Below, one piece after another: positions 55,930 through 64,000 of a DNA stretch of 64,000 bases. Location: assembly GCF_965215815.1 (NCBI RefSeq), contig NZ_CBDCEO010000012.1, positions 682,001 to 746,000 on the forward strand, read 5' to 3'. The translations under genes and the position numbers were made by a program. This DNA comes from Poriferisodalis sp965215815 (GTDB taxonomy: Bacteria; Actinomycetota; Acidimicrobiia; Acidimicrobiales; Poriferisodalaceae). Within the stretch, counting starts at the first letter, position 1. Each line of letters opens with the position of its first letter. Below the pieces are notes generated by a model. It was given only the letters and a program-made list of their open reading frames with translations, was not told the origin of the DNA and did no database searches.

Positions 55930-58376
55930 CAGAATCGGTACTCCCCCAGCGCCACGATCCGGGTCTGCGCTCCTCGGGCTCCACCGTTGCGCCGGGTCGA
56001 GTCCAATTGCGGTCGCGCAGGCGTCGGATCAGGCGCGGAGATGTCGCCCTGGGGTGCCGTGATCGCCGCAACTTGCCGGTTCACCCCCACCCACGCATAG
56101 GTCACTTGTGTCTCGAATCCCGACAACCGAACCGTCGGTGAGCCTGAAGTGCCCCGGCCGCGGGACGGGATGTCGGACATCTCAGTGACTTTCAGTCCCC
56201 CTTCATCGGTCACCTTGGCCACCAGCGTGCCGAAGGCAATCGGCCCAGCCGCGAGCACCGTGGCCCCCGGCCGCAGCTTCATTCCCGTCACCCCGGCAGC
56301 GTTCGGCCCTCTCACGGTCACCGAATCTGCGGCGAATCGAAGCACATGGCCCGTCGAGGCGACCATCGCGACTTCCCCTCCGTCCGGTGCCCCGAAGCCA
56401 GCCACGACGCGGTCGCCTTCGTTCAGCGAGATCACCGTGTTTCCACTGCGAATCGAGCCGAGTACAGCGGCATCGAGGCGTTTGGCGATTCCCCCTCGGG
56501 TGATGATCGCGATCGGTCCGCTGACGTCGCCGAACAGTGCGACGGGTTGCTCGCCACGCGCCAAGGAGAACATCTCGCGAACGGGCGCTCCCCTGCTGCC
56601 GCGCAGCATCTCAGGCACCGCTCGCACCTCTGTGCGAAGCACACGACCACGGTCGGTGATGAGGTGCACCGCATCGAGATCCGATGCCGTCGCAGTGGCC
56701 ACCAAGACGTCATGGCGGCCGGGCTTGGCGTTGAGGGGGTCCTCGGAGTGGCGGCGCCCCAGCAGACCCGATGTCGAAAGCGTGATCAGGCTGGTTCGTT
56801 CGGCAGTTTCGCGCTCTCCGTCGAATTCGAACGCGCCGCCGACATCTGTGTGCGGCGGTGGCGGGGCGAGCTCAACGAGGTCGTCACGGTGCCGGATCTC
56901 TGTGCGACGCGGGACCGCGAACTCCTCCACCAGCTCGTCGAGCTCGCGTTCGAGGATGGTTCGGCGTCGCGCGTCCGATTCGAGAATCCTGCGGTACCCG
57001 GCGATGGCGTCGCGCAACTCCCCCAATTCGTCCCGCAGGCGCTGGGTCTCGAGCGCGGTCAGCCGCCGCAACTGCATGTCGAGGATGTGATTGGCCTGGA
57101 TCTCTGTCAGGTCGAGACGGGCCATCAACTCAGACCGTGCTGCAGCGACATCGGAAGCGGAGCGGATAATGGCGATGACCGTGTCGATGTTGTCGAGCGC
57201 GATGAGCAGACCAGCCACGATGTGCTCGCGTTCGAGTGCCCGGTCCAGCCGGTGCTGCGTCCGGCGGACGATCACATCGAGACGGTGCTCGATGTAGTGC
57301 TCGCACAGCGCCCCGAGACCGAGCTGGCGAGGCACGCCATTCACCAGCGCAACGTTGTTGATGCCGAAGGTGTCCTCGAGCGGCGTCAGCGCCCACAGCT
57401 GCGAGAGCACACCCTGGGCGTTGACGCCAGGCTTGCACTCGATGACGAGGCGAAGCCCGTGATTGCGGTCAGAGAGGTCGATCACCGCTGCAACGCCCTC
57501 AATCCGGCCGCCTGCGGCCAATTCCCGGACCTTGGCCTGCACACGCTCGGGACCCACCATGTAGGGCAGCTCGGTCACCACGATGCCGTCGCGCCGAGCC
57601 GTGATCGGCTCGATGTGGGCCTTTGCCCGGATCCGGATCGTGCCTCGGCCCGACTCATACGCCTCGGCGAGACCGTCGTCGACGATGACGGTGCCGCCCG
57701 ACGGGAAGTCCGGTCCCCGAACCAGGCTCATCAGCTCTGCAGTTGTGGGCTTGGGCCGGCGTTGGCGCAGGACCAGCTTGATCGCCGACGCCACTTCGGC
57801 CAAGTTGTGCGGCGCCATGTTGGTGGCCATACCCACGGCGATGCCGCTGGCGCCGTTCACGAGCAGATTCGGCAGCAGCGCCGGCAAGCATGATGGTTCG
57901 GTGCGCTCGCCGTCAAAGTTCGACACGAGGTCGACCGTGTCTTCATCGATGCCGGCCACCATCGTCATTGCCACGGCGCTCAGGCGGGCCTCGGTATAGC
58001 GGTACGCAGCAGGCGGGTCGTCGAGGCTGCCGAAATTCCCTTTGGGGTCCACCAGTGGGGCGGAAATCGCGAAGGCCTGGCCCATGCGGACCATTGCCTC
58101 GTAGATGGCGCCGTCGCCGTGAGGGTGGTACTTGCCCATCACCTCCCCCACCACGCCGGCGGACTTGCGAAACGGCGTGCCGGGGCGCAAGCCCAGGTCG
58201 TCCATGACGTACAGGATCCGGCGCTGCACCGGCTTGAGACCGTCGCGGACGTCCGGAATCGCCCGGGCGGTGGTGACCGAGAGCGCATAGGGCATGAATG
58301 AGTCGCGCATCTCATCAGCGACATCCACGTCGTGGATCTCGCGGGCGATTGACGTTGGAGCAGTCGGACCGGCCAT
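55929..58376 (-). CDS. Type IIA DNA topoisomerase subunit A (GyrA/ParC-like)
   Basis: The ATG at 58376 (AAAGGA upstream) gives 815 residues. The breakage-reunion domain includes ARAIPDVRDGLKPVQRRILY, SAGVVGEVMGKYHPHGDGAIYEAMVRM and the catalytic Tyr in AAYRYTEARLS. PNLLVNGASGIAVGMATNMAPHNL is also typical. The C-terminal beta-pinwheel (from about residue 500) is present. The canonical gyrase box (QxRGGKG) is not obvious; the nearest is IPSRGRGTSG near the C-terminus. This favours a ParC-like decatenating enzyme over a true gyrase. It is followed by the B subunit gene with translational coupling, the reverse of the usual gyrB-gyrA order. Confidence 0.9.
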   Translation of the reverse strand: MAGPTAPTSIAREIHDVDVADEMRDSFMPYALSVTTARAIPDVRDGLKPVQRRILYVMDDLGLRPGTPFRKSAGVVGEVMGKYHPHGDGAIYEAMVRMGQAFAISAPLVDPKGNFGSLDDPPAAYRYTEARLSAVAMTMVAGIDEDTVDLVSNFDGERTEPSCLPALLPNLLVNGASGIAVGMATNMAPHNLAEVASAIKLVLRQRRPKPTTAELMSLVRGPDFPSGGTVIVDDGLAEAYESGRGTIRIRAKAHIEPITARRDGIVVTELPYMVGPERVQAKVRELAAGGRIEGVAAVIDLSDRNHGLRLVIECKPGVNAQGVLSQLWALTPLEDTFGINNVALVNGVPRQLGLGALCEHYIEHRLDVIVRRTQHRLDRALEREHIVAGLLIALDNIDTVIAIIRSASDVAAARSELMARLDLTEIQANHILDMQLRRLTALETQRLRDELGELRDAIAGYRRILESDARRRTILERELDELVEEFAVPRRTEIRHRDDLVELAPPPPHTDVGGAFEFDGERETAERTSLITLSTSGLLGRRHSEDPLNAKPGRHDVLVATATASDLDAVHLITDRGRVLRTEVRAVPEMLRGSRGAPVREMFSLARGEQPVALFGDVSGPIAIITRGGIAKRLDAAVLGSIRSGNTVISLNEGDRVVAGFGAPDGGEVAMVASTGHVLRFAADSVTVRGPNAAGVTGMKLRPGATVLAAGPIAFGTLVAKVTDEGGLKVTEMSDIPSRGRGTSGSPTVRLSGFETQVTYAWVGVNRQVAAITAPQGDISAPDPTPARPQLDSTRRNGGARGAQTRIVALGEYRF

Positions 58377-58743
58377 CAGCACCGATTCCTTTCTGTGGCT
58401 GGCCTTGCAGCGATCTGGGTGTTCCCGCGCGGCGAGCGCGCGACATCGCGGCCGAGGCGATCTGATTCGTCAGAGGGCCATATCGGCCGGCACTTCCGAG
58501 GGTACGACCCCTGTGAGTCCGCGCTGAGTCAATTACGCAGGATCGGCTCAGTCGAGGCCCGCCCCTGGGTCTCATTGCCGTTGGCGGGCCAGCAAGGACT
58601 ACCCTCCGGCACGTGTCGGTGAGGCCTGCGGCGGGATTCGCTGCCCCCACGCAACGCTGCGTCGCCGGCACGCTGGCCGTGCCACCACCACAGCCGGTGC
58701 CCCCGCTGCGCGCAGCGCAGGCTGCCCGACGTGCGGAGCGACG
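58377..58743. other. Divergent promoter region, no gene seen
   Basis: This 367-base gap separates the parC-like gene (-) from the gene at 58744 (+). It must hold both promoters. I see a 12-bp perfect palindrome GCTGCGCGCAGC at 58705-58716, near the + strand gene, but no ORF, tRNA or clear -35/-10 pair. Confidence 0.4.
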
Positions 58744-60507
58744 ATGAGCCGACGCATCGAGGTCGAACTGACGAGTCGGCGCGACGACGGTTCGTGGACA
58801 TGGCGCGCTGCGGGAGCCAAGCAGCCCAAAGGAACCCTCGACGGCGATCTGGTGCCGGCGGGCATTGCTGCAGGCGATGTCGTCCGGGTCGATGCCGACT
58901 TCGAGATCGACGGGATCATCGTCACCGCGGTGCTGCCGGCCAAGACCCGAAGCGGCAAGCCGGAATCCGAGCGGATCGAGTTGCTCGGACCGCCCGAGAG
59001 GGGACGCGGCTCGGTCACGACATCGGGCGTTGGCGCACGCCGAGACGGCCGCAAACGCGATGGGGAGCGAACCGGTCGACGTGACGGCGATCGCGGACCT
59101 CGCTCACGGCGTAAGCCGCGCGGCGAGCGCTCGGATGGTGACGGCGCTCCCGAGGGAGCCACCACGAAACGCGGCAACGCGTCAAAGCAACGCCGCCAGC
59201 GTGACGGCGACAAACGAGCGGATCGAGTGGCTCGGACCGCAGGTCGCGCCAAGAGATCCGAGCGCTCCGCACCGAAGCCCGAAACCCCTGATCGCCCGCC
59301 TCGTCCAAAAGCCCGCAAACTGCGACCGGGCCGCAAGCATCGAGACGCGCTCATTGCCTCCCTGGCTGTCGAACAGCAGGTCGTAGCCGAACAAGTGTCT
59401 CGGGGAGGGCTCGCGGCTGTACGAACCGAGATCGATGCGCAGAATCAAAGAGCTGCGGCTGAAGGAAATCCAGAAGTCCCGGCCGAAGGATTGATCTCTT
59501 TGGCAGAATCCCTCGTCGGCCCGCTGCAGATTGCAGAGTGGCGCGACCGCGCTGACGCGGCAATCAGCCAGATCGAGAAGCTCGACCTGCGAGATCTTCG
59601 CTCTGTCCTCGTCGCCGCGGAGGATTTCGCCCGAGACGCCGAGGCTCGTGAACTAGCAGATCGAATTCGAGATGGCCTCAACGATCGGCTCGAGCGCGGT
59701 CAGCGTGAATGGCATGACGACCTGCGCTTGACGCTGACCGAAGGCCGCGTTGTGCGTGCACTGCGGCTGAGCTCTCGTCCGCCTAAGGCCGGTGCACCCT
59801 TGCCGCCCGAGATCGCACAGGAGCTCACGGCCCAGGCCAACGCCGCGCTCGGCTCTGGGGCCTCGCAGCACCGGATCGCCGTGGTCCTCGAGGCAGTTGC
59901 TTACTCACCTGTTCGGCCCTACGTCGTGCTCCCGAACATTCCCGACGAACCCGAAGCCGAGCTTCTCGAAGTCGTGCGCAAAGTCGCAGACCGGCTGCCC
60001 GAAGTCGCCACGGCGCTCGGGATCGACCCCACGGCTGCTCGTCGGGGTGGCCGGCCACGCCGCGGCTCCAAGAAACAGGCAGTCGCCGCTCGGTCCAAGA
60101 AGCAAGCAGTCGCCGCTCGGTCCAAGAAGGCCGATGCAGACCAACCCGAAGCCGACCAACCCGATGCAGACCAACCCGAAGCCGACCAATCCGAAGCCGA
60201 CCAACCCGAAGCCGACCCAGAGCACGCCGAACGAGCAGCAACCGACGCCGCCGAACCTGCGAACGAGGCGGACGCAACAGAGACGTCTGCTGAGGAGACT
60301 CCCGACGCTGCCGACCAGCCCAAGGCCGACTTGGACGCCGCTGAGCCGGAGGCCGAGCCAGCTGCCGATCCTGCGCCCGAGACCGACACTGCCGAAACGT
60401 CGATCGACGACGCTTCACCAGAGTTGGGTGACACCCCGCCGGAGGGGTCGGACGACGGCTCAACCCCTGATGACGTGGCGGTCGAGGAAGTCGCGCATCC
60501 CGCCTGA
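58744..60507 (+). CDS. Uncharacterised actinobacterial protein with charged linkers
   Basis: The 587-residue protein has a small conserved N-terminal domain (about 1-75; GTLDGDLVPAGIAAGDVVRVDADFEIDGI) that looks like a beta-barrel. A highly basic Arg/Asp/Gly-rich linker follows (about 85-200). Next is an alpha-helical conserved core (about 200-430; LIASLAVEQQVVAEQVSRGGLAAVRTEI, YVVLPNIPDEPEAELLEVV). The C-terminal tail is extremely acidic with Asp-Gln-Pro-Glu-Ala tandem repeats. The combination of basic and acidic disordered tracts suggests a nucleic-acid- or ribosome-associated protein. I do not know its function. The 3' end overlaps the convergent NUDIX gene by 48 bases. Confidence 0.75.
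   Translation: MSRRIEVELTSRRDDGSWTWRAAGAKQPKGTLDGDLVPAGIAAGDVVRVDADFEIDGIIVTAVLPAKTRSGKPESERIELLGPPERGRGSVTTSGVGARRDGRKRDGERTGRRDGDRGPRSRRKPRGERSDGDGAPEGATTKRGNASKQRRQRDGDKRADRVARTAGRAKRSERSAPKPETPDRPPRPKARKLRPGRKHRDALIASLAVEQQVVAEQVSRGGLAAVRTEIDAQNQRAAAEGNPEVPAEGLISLAESLVGPLQIAEWRDRADAAISQIEKLDLRDLRSVLVAAEDFARDAEARELADRIRDGLNDRLERGQREWHDDLRLTLTEGRVVRALRLSSRPPKAGAPLPPEIAQELTAQANAALGSGASQHRIAVVLEAVAYSPVRPYVVLPNIPDEPEAELLEVVRKVADRLPEVATALGIDPTAARRGGRPRRGSKKQAVAARSKKQAVAARSKKADADQPEADQPDADQPEADQSEADQPEADPEHAERAATDAAEPANEADATETSAEETPDAADQPKADLDAAEPEAEPAADPAPETDTAETSIDDASPELGDTPPEGSDDGSTPDDVAVEEVAHPA
60067..60216 (+). repeat. In-gene tandem repeats (27-bp and 15-bp units)
   Basis: Two 27-bp units (60067-60093 and 60094-60120) encode SKKQAVAAR. 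They are followed from about 60136 by roughly six 15-bp units of GACCAACCCGAAGCC type encoding DQPEA. They form the Lys-rich and acidic tail of the protein at 58744-60507. Confidence 0.85.
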
Positions 60508-60867
60508 GAGCGGGATCAAGCCGTGGCTGATCTCGTCAAAGCTGACGAAACGCGCATCTGCGGCGTCATCGCCGGCAATCGGCATCGCGTCAGGTTCGCA
60601 GCGAACGGCGTAGTCCAAGATCACGAAGTGATTCGTCGCGCTGACGTGCTCAGTGACACCGACAAGGTCACCGCACTCCACCGTCAGCCCCGTTTCTTCC
60701 GCCAGCTCTCGTTCCACGGCAGTGCGAAGGCGCTCCCCAGGCTCGACACGGCCCCCGGGAAACGCCCACATCCCAACTGCGGGCGGCCGGGCTCGCTCCA
60801 CGAGCAGCACCGAGCGGCCCCGTACTGCGATGCCCCCGACGCAGATCTCTGGTCTTGGGCCCATCAC
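60460..60867 (-). CDS. NUDIX hydrolase
   Basis: The 135-residue protein carries a complete Nudix box, GGRVEPGERLRTAVERELAEETGL (residues about 38-61, core REXXEE), the metal-binding site for hydrolysing nucleoside diphosphate derivatives. The beginning EICVGGIAVRGRSVLLVERA and the compact length are typical of MutT/ADP-ribose pyrophosphatase-type enzymes. The substrate is not predictable. The start overlaps the end of the GNAT gene by four bases, so the two are cotranscribed. The 3' end overlaps the convergent gene at 58744-60507. Confidence 0.9.
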   Translation of the reverse strand: MMGPRPEICVGGIAVRGRSVLLVERARPPAVGMWAFPGGRVEPGERLRTAVERELAEETGLTVECGDLVGVTEHVSATNHFVILDYAVRCEPDAMPIAGDDAADARFVSFDEISHGLIPLSGGMRDFLDRHVIRG

Positions 60868-61361
60868 TCCCCCGCTTTCGCGGGCGGTTCACCTTCCAGT
60901 TTTCGGTGCAACACGAGAAGACGGGCGGTGAACCCGAAGGTCTCGAAAAAGTTCTTTGTGGCTCGGTTTCCCGGCAACGCCAACGCATCGATGCCGACGC
61001 AACTGTGTTCGCCGCACCAGCCGAGAACTTCTGAAATCAGTGCCTCGCCGACTGCGACCTCTCGCGCACCCGGAGTCACGTACAAGTCAAGTACCCGACC
61101 GAGGAGCTCACCGGTTTGCAGCACTTCTATGGCGGCGGTGGCATAGCCAACCGCAGTGTCGTCGATCGTGCCAATCCAGAGTTGCTGATCCGGGTCGCTC
61201 AAGGCGGCCTCAAGACTCATCTCGAACGGGCGAGGACGCACTTCCCGGCGCGACCAGACCCAGCCGCCACGTGCATCGACTTGCTCGGCAACGGCATCCG
61301 CGGCAAGACCAGCGAGCGCTTCGAGATCTTCCCGAACGGCGAGGCGGGCTGCTATGTCCAT
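60864..61361 (-). CDS. GNAT-family N-acetyltransferase
   Basis: The 165-residue protein has the GNAT layout. AVGYATAAIEV forms beta-4, VLDLYVTPGAREVAVGEALISEVLGW corresponds to the acetyl-CoA-binding loop region, and LPGNRATKNFFETFGFTARLLVLHR is the C-terminal signature (N-x-x-A-x-x-F-F/Y-x-x-x-G-F). The acceptor is unknown. The ATG at 61361 is immediately preceded by a perfect 18-bp tandem duplication. The gene forms a unit with the NUDIX hydrolase downstream. Confidence 0.85.
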   Translation of the reverse strand: MDIAARLAVREDLEALAGLAADAVAEQVDARGGWVWSRREVRPRPFEMSLEAALSDPDQQLWIGTIDDTAVGYATAAIEVLQTGELLGRVLDLYVTPGAREVAVGEALISEVLGWCGEHSCVGIDALALPGNRATKNFFETFGFTARLLVLHRKLEGEPPAKAGE

Positions 61362-61397
61362 GCTGCCGGGCTCATGTGGGCTGCCGGGCTCATGTGG
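61362..61397. repeat. Perfect 18-bp tandem duplication upstream of the GNAT gene
   Basis: GCTGCCGGGCTCATGTGG occurs at 61362-61379 and again, without mismatch, at 61380-61397. It fills nearly the whole gap between the thyX stop and the GNAT start codon. It brings extra out-of-frame ATG codons close to the real start, so copy number could affect translation initiation. Confidence 0.85.
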
Positions 61398-61406
61398 CGG
61401 GGTCCA

Positions 61407-63077
61407 TCAGGCGAGTTCTGCAGAGCGGCGGCGCACAGTGGCCTCTTCGGCGCCGAGACGCCCAAGCGCACCTTCAGACAGATCCACATGCGACAACATC
61501 GCGGCGACGGCGCGATGGCCTGCCACTTCGGAGATCTGGCGGTACATCTCGGTCACGATGCGTCGGTAGTCGGTGTGCCCCTGCGGCTGGGATCGCAACT
61601 CGATCAAGTGCATCGCCTCGCGCGCGTTGAACTGCATGCTGTAGCGCACCCGGTATGCCATGGCGACTGCGTAGGAAGCCTCCAGCGGTCCTGCTGCTTC
61701 GACGAGTGCGTTGTACAGCTCCGTCGACAGCTCCATGACCTCGTCGTAGGCCTCTCCCCCGCCGGCAGCATCGACGAGGCTGGGCACGGCGTATCCGTGA
61801 CGAGGTCCGAGCGGCTGCCATTCGATCGTCAGCAGGCGATGCCGCTGCAGGTCACGGAAACTGCCGTAGTCGCCGAGCACGTCGAACCGGTAGTCGATTC
61901 GCTCGAGCGCTCGGCTGGGCCGGTGGCGGCGATTTGCGCGCTCACCGACGTAGCGCTGCACCAGTTCCAGGCGCTGGGCCTCGGTCATCTTCTTCACTCG
62001 GGCGGTGATCTGTGACTCGGGCAGGTCGGTGTAGGGGAACAGCATCGCCGCGAGCATCTTGTCTTCACCCGCAGGGTCCCAATCGGTCAGGACAACCTCG
62101 GGCACCGGCTCGGGCGTCTCATCGGCGAACAGCTCGGCGGCGAACTCGTCCATCGCGATGCGATTGGTTTCCAGGTAGTCCGACCACACGATCCCCCGGT
62201 CGGTCTGGTCGACACGGCGCAGGAAAGACGGGATGACCTTGCGAAGCTCCGTCAGCATCAGCTGGGCGTAGCTGCGAGCCTCGGGCAACGGATGGGCCCT
62301 CATCCGCAGCAGCAGCGCCTCGTAGGCCTGCCCGCTTCCGAAGATGCCGACATTGGACAAGCTGGCTGCGGGCAGCAGCCCGCGGGCCGCGTCGAAGGCC
62401 TGCGCGCGGATGGCCCGGCGGCGTGCCAGGTCACCGCCCTTGGCGGCGACAGATGACATGGTGCCGCCCGCACCTGCGACGCTGGGCACAGGATCGTGAT
62501 GGTCGGTCAGCCATGCGGTCATCCGGCGGACCATGTCGCCGTAGGCGTCGAACATGCGGTCGACGTCGCCGATGAAACGGGTCCCGGCGGACGATGTCAT
62601 GACGCCCGGTGGCCGGTGATACCGGTACCGACCTTGGACGCGCTCGTCGTAGGCGAGATAGCGAGTGGATTGCTCGAGGTACGACATCAGCCGTCCTCGT
62701 TCGAGAACCTTGGTGAGCAGGTTGGAAGCCTGCTCGCACGCAAGATGCACGGCTCCGAGTTGGGCCACCGAATCGTCGCCGTATTCCACGAACACGCGCT
62801 GGTAGAGCTGTTCGGCTCGAGCGACGCCGACGGTGGCGTCGATGGTTTCATCGCCGGAGATGTCGAGATCGTCGACGAATTCATCGAGGAGGAGCCGTCG
62901 CAGGGTCTTGTGCGTCCTCGAGTAGCGCGCGAACAGCGCCCCCTTCACCACTTCGGGAAGGTTGACGAGCGCGAAGACCGGTTGGCGCAGGTTGGTGACA
63001 TAGCGCCGCAAGACGTCCTGCTCCTCCCGAGTGAAGGTCTCGGCGGTGTAGTGGATCACCAGCAGGTCCGGTCGCAT
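61407..63077 (-). CDS. thyX: Two-domain FAD-dependent thymidylate synthase (ThyX-like)
   Basis: At 556 residues the protein is about twice the length of ordinary ThyX and has two halves. The first half contains YSRTHKTLRRLLLDEF and RGRLMSYLEQSTRYLAYDE, a form of the ThyX motif with Gly in place of the central His of RHR. The second half contains RDLQRHRLLTIEWQPLG, which retains RHR, and later MHLIELRSQPQGHTDYR, the usual ThyX C-terminal segment. Long double-domain ThyX relatives are known from actinobacteria and other phyla. The role is dTMP synthesis using methylene-THF and reduced FAD, consistent with a C1-rich organism. Whether both halves are catalytic is open. Confidence 0.85.
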   Translation of the reverse strand: MRPDLLVIHYTAETFTREEQDVLRRYVTNLRQPVFALVNLPEVVKGALFARYSRTHKTLRRLLLDEFVDDLDISGDETIDATVGVARAEQLYQRVFVEYGDDSVAQLGAVHLACEQASNLLTKVLERGRLMSYLEQSTRYLAYDERVQGRYRYHRPPGVMTSSAGTRFIGDVDRMFDAYGDMVRRMTAWLTDHHDPVPSVAGAGGTMSSVAAKGGDLARRRAIRAQAFDAARGLLPAASLSNVGIFGSGQAYEALLLRMRAHPLPEARSYAQLMLTELRKVIPSFLRRVDQTDRGIVWSDYLETNRIAMDEFAAELFADETPEPVPEVVLTDWDPAGEDKMLAAMLFPYTDLPESQITARVKKMTEAQRLELVQRYVGERANRRHRPSRALERIDYRFDVLGDYGSFRDLQRHRLLTIEWQPLGPRHGYAVPSLVDAAGGGEAYDEVMELSTELYNALVEAAGPLEASYAVAMAYRVRYSMQFNAREAMHLIELRSQPQGHTDYRRIVTEMYRQISEVAGHRAVAAMLSHVDLSEGALGRLGAEEATVRRRSAELA

Positions 63078-63126
63078 GGATGCACTGGTGTGAGATGGTA
63101 TGGCGCGCAGGACCGATGCCCGCGGA

Positions 63127-63756
63127 TCAGAACACGATCACCGCAGCGTCAGGCTGGATCGAGACGGTCAACTCGCAGCATCTGCCCACTCGCTCACCGT
63201 CGAGCCACAGCCACAACGGCCGGTCGAACCGGAATTCCGTAGTCACCAGACGTCGCATGGTGATGGCCGGATGCGGCAGGTGGGCTCCCGATGGCAGGAG
63301 TCGCCGTGCCAGCACTCGTTGTGCCATGCCCAGCGCCGGCTGATCGATTCCCGTGGTGAGCACGTGCAGTCGCCCGTCGTTGGGATGGGCAGCGGGCGCG
63401 AGGCGATACTTTCCCGCAAGCTCGACGCTCATTGCCGCCATGGCGGGTCCGTGCCACCACGACTTGCGCGCTACGGCGTGAGCGCACGCCCAGTGGACCA
63501 CCTCATCGGCAGCCACCTCGATGAGATCGATCGGTGCAGTCCGGGCGAACTGAGAACGCAGGCGCTCCGCTCCGCCCGCTGGTGCGCCCACCACCCGCCA
63601 CAGGTCACCGCCGATCACGCCGATCGGCGACGGTGGGAGATTCGCTGCGCGCTGGCAGGCAATCAACCTGCGCAACTCTGCGTTGCTGCCAGCGATCGGT
63701 GCCCCCTCGGGCAGCATTGCGGCCGTTCCCCACGGCTGGTTGCGCTGAATCGTCAT
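63127..63756 (-). CDS. Diacylglycerol kinase/YegS C-terminal-like protein
   Basis: The ATG at 63756 gives 209 residues. The centre (VIGGDLWRVVGAP, near residue 47) looks like the GGDG-type loop of lipid/NAD kinases but lacks the full motif. The C-terminal FDRPLWLWLDGERVGRCCELTVSIQPDAAVIV strongly resembles the closing strand segment of DAG-kinase-like proteins. It is shorter than an intact YegS-type kinase (about 300), so it may be a regulatory or degenerate form. The start overlaps the stop of the upstream small gene (ATGA). Confidence 0.55.
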   Translation of the reverse strand: MTIQRNQPWGTAAMLPEGAPIAGSNAELRRLIACQRAANLPPSPIGVIGGDLWRVVGAPAGGAERLRSQFARTAPIDLIEVAADEVVHWACAHAVARKSWWHGPAMAAMSVELAGKYRLAPAAHPNDGRLHVLTTGIDQPALGMAQRVLARRLLPSGAHLPHPAITMRRLVTTEFRFDRPLWLWLDGERVGRCCELTVSIQPDAAVIVF

Positions 63757-64000
63757 GGGAGCCTGCGAGTACGGATCACCGCAGGTGCTGAGACGAAACC
63801 CTCCCCCGATCCCACCGCAGCTGGCGTGCCCACGGGTTCGTCGGAGACCCGCGCCGCTGCTGCGACCACCCCGCGGTCGAGCGCCGAGCGTGCGTCAGCC
63901 GCTGTGCGCCGCGTGGCCCCGTTCGAAGCAACGTCTGCGATTCTGTCCACCAAGTCGATCAGTTGCCGCATCTGGCGAACGAAGTCGCCTCCAGCAGGTG
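63753..64000 (-). CDS. Small helical protein, 5' end possibly beyond the window
   Basis: The frame ending at 63753 contains MRQLIDLVDRIADVASNGA near the right edge, then an Ala-rich variable tail. An ATG at 63971 could start a 72-residue protein. However, the frame stays open upstream to the edge (PAGGDFVRQ), and the nearest Shine-Dalgarno-like GGAGG is 16 bases away, so the true start may lie outside the window. The product is unknown. It is translationally coupled (ATGA) to the DAG-kinase-like gene. Confidence 0.5.
   Translation of the reverse strand, partial: PAGGDFVRQMRQLIDLVDRIADVASNGATRRTAADARSALDRGVVAAAARVSDEPVGTPAAVGSGEGFVSAPAVIRTRRLP

Overview
The window reads as a stretch of chromosome from a high-GC actinobacterium, most likely an uncultured marine or host-associated member of the Acidimicrobiia. 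I infer this from the combination of secreted choice-of-anchor-R/Ig-like repeat proteins, a CaiB-type CoA transferase, a PhyH dioxygenase, a DUF6285-type phosphotransferase, a two-domain ThyX, a second type IIA topoisomerase pair and the general GC-rich codon use. No rRNA, tRNA or CRISPR array was seen.

Layout. 1-8989: an array of secreted, repeat-built proteins on the + strand. It is visibly recombining or decaying: two single-base frameshifts, a 19-base poly-C tract, and a C-terminal domain remnant left between genes. 8990-10332: a junk-rich interval with a FitAB/VapBC-type toxin-antitoxin pair and two gene remnants. 10333-19446: housekeeping and accessory metabolism (phosphotransferase, PhyH oxygenase, dihydroorotase, CoA transferase, a broken erythronate dehydrogenase, a SerA-like dehydrogenase, an MFS carrier), including a pair of 60-bp-spaced hairpin repeats. 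19457-41876: a large one-carbon/methylamine module. 42106-50612: prolyl-tRNA synthetase, SNF2 helicase, DsbA-like protein and a D-aminoacylase-type amidohydrolase. 50776-53602: a secreted lysozyme-like protein, VapBC and an MNT-HEPN-like protein. 53773-64000: ParE/ParC-like topoisomerase subunits, an unknown actinobacterial protein, NUDIX, GNAT, ThyX and a DAG-kinase-like protein.

The centre of interest is 19457-41876. A corrinoid operon (corrinoid protein, DUF1638, methyl-THF methyltransferase, RACo-type activator, MttB-type methyltransferase without an amber codon) would strip a methyl group from a quaternary amine, probably glycine betaine or a relative, and pass it to tetrahydrofolate. 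A dimethylglycine-dehydrogenase-like FAD/GcvT protein with its own ETF could oxidise the demethylated product. A methylene-THF reductase and formate-THF ligase carry the C1 unit towards formate. An NAD-linked formate dehydrogenase would finish the oxidation to CO2. The formate dehydrogenase contains an in-frame TGA exactly at the selenocysteine position, with a textbook bacterial SECIS hairpin, and its alpha subunit is split into two separated genes. Methylene-THF dehydrogenase/cyclohydrolase (FolD) is not in the window.

Three intergenic regions in this module (22237-22271, 27502-27536, 41985-42019) carry the same architecture: two 17-bp imperfect palindromes of the form GTTCCRC-N3-GYGGAAC in tandem at an exact 18-bp step. 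They lie upstream of all the divergent transcription units of the module, including the gene for an IclR-family regulator. I propose that this IclR protein controls the whole module as one regulon.
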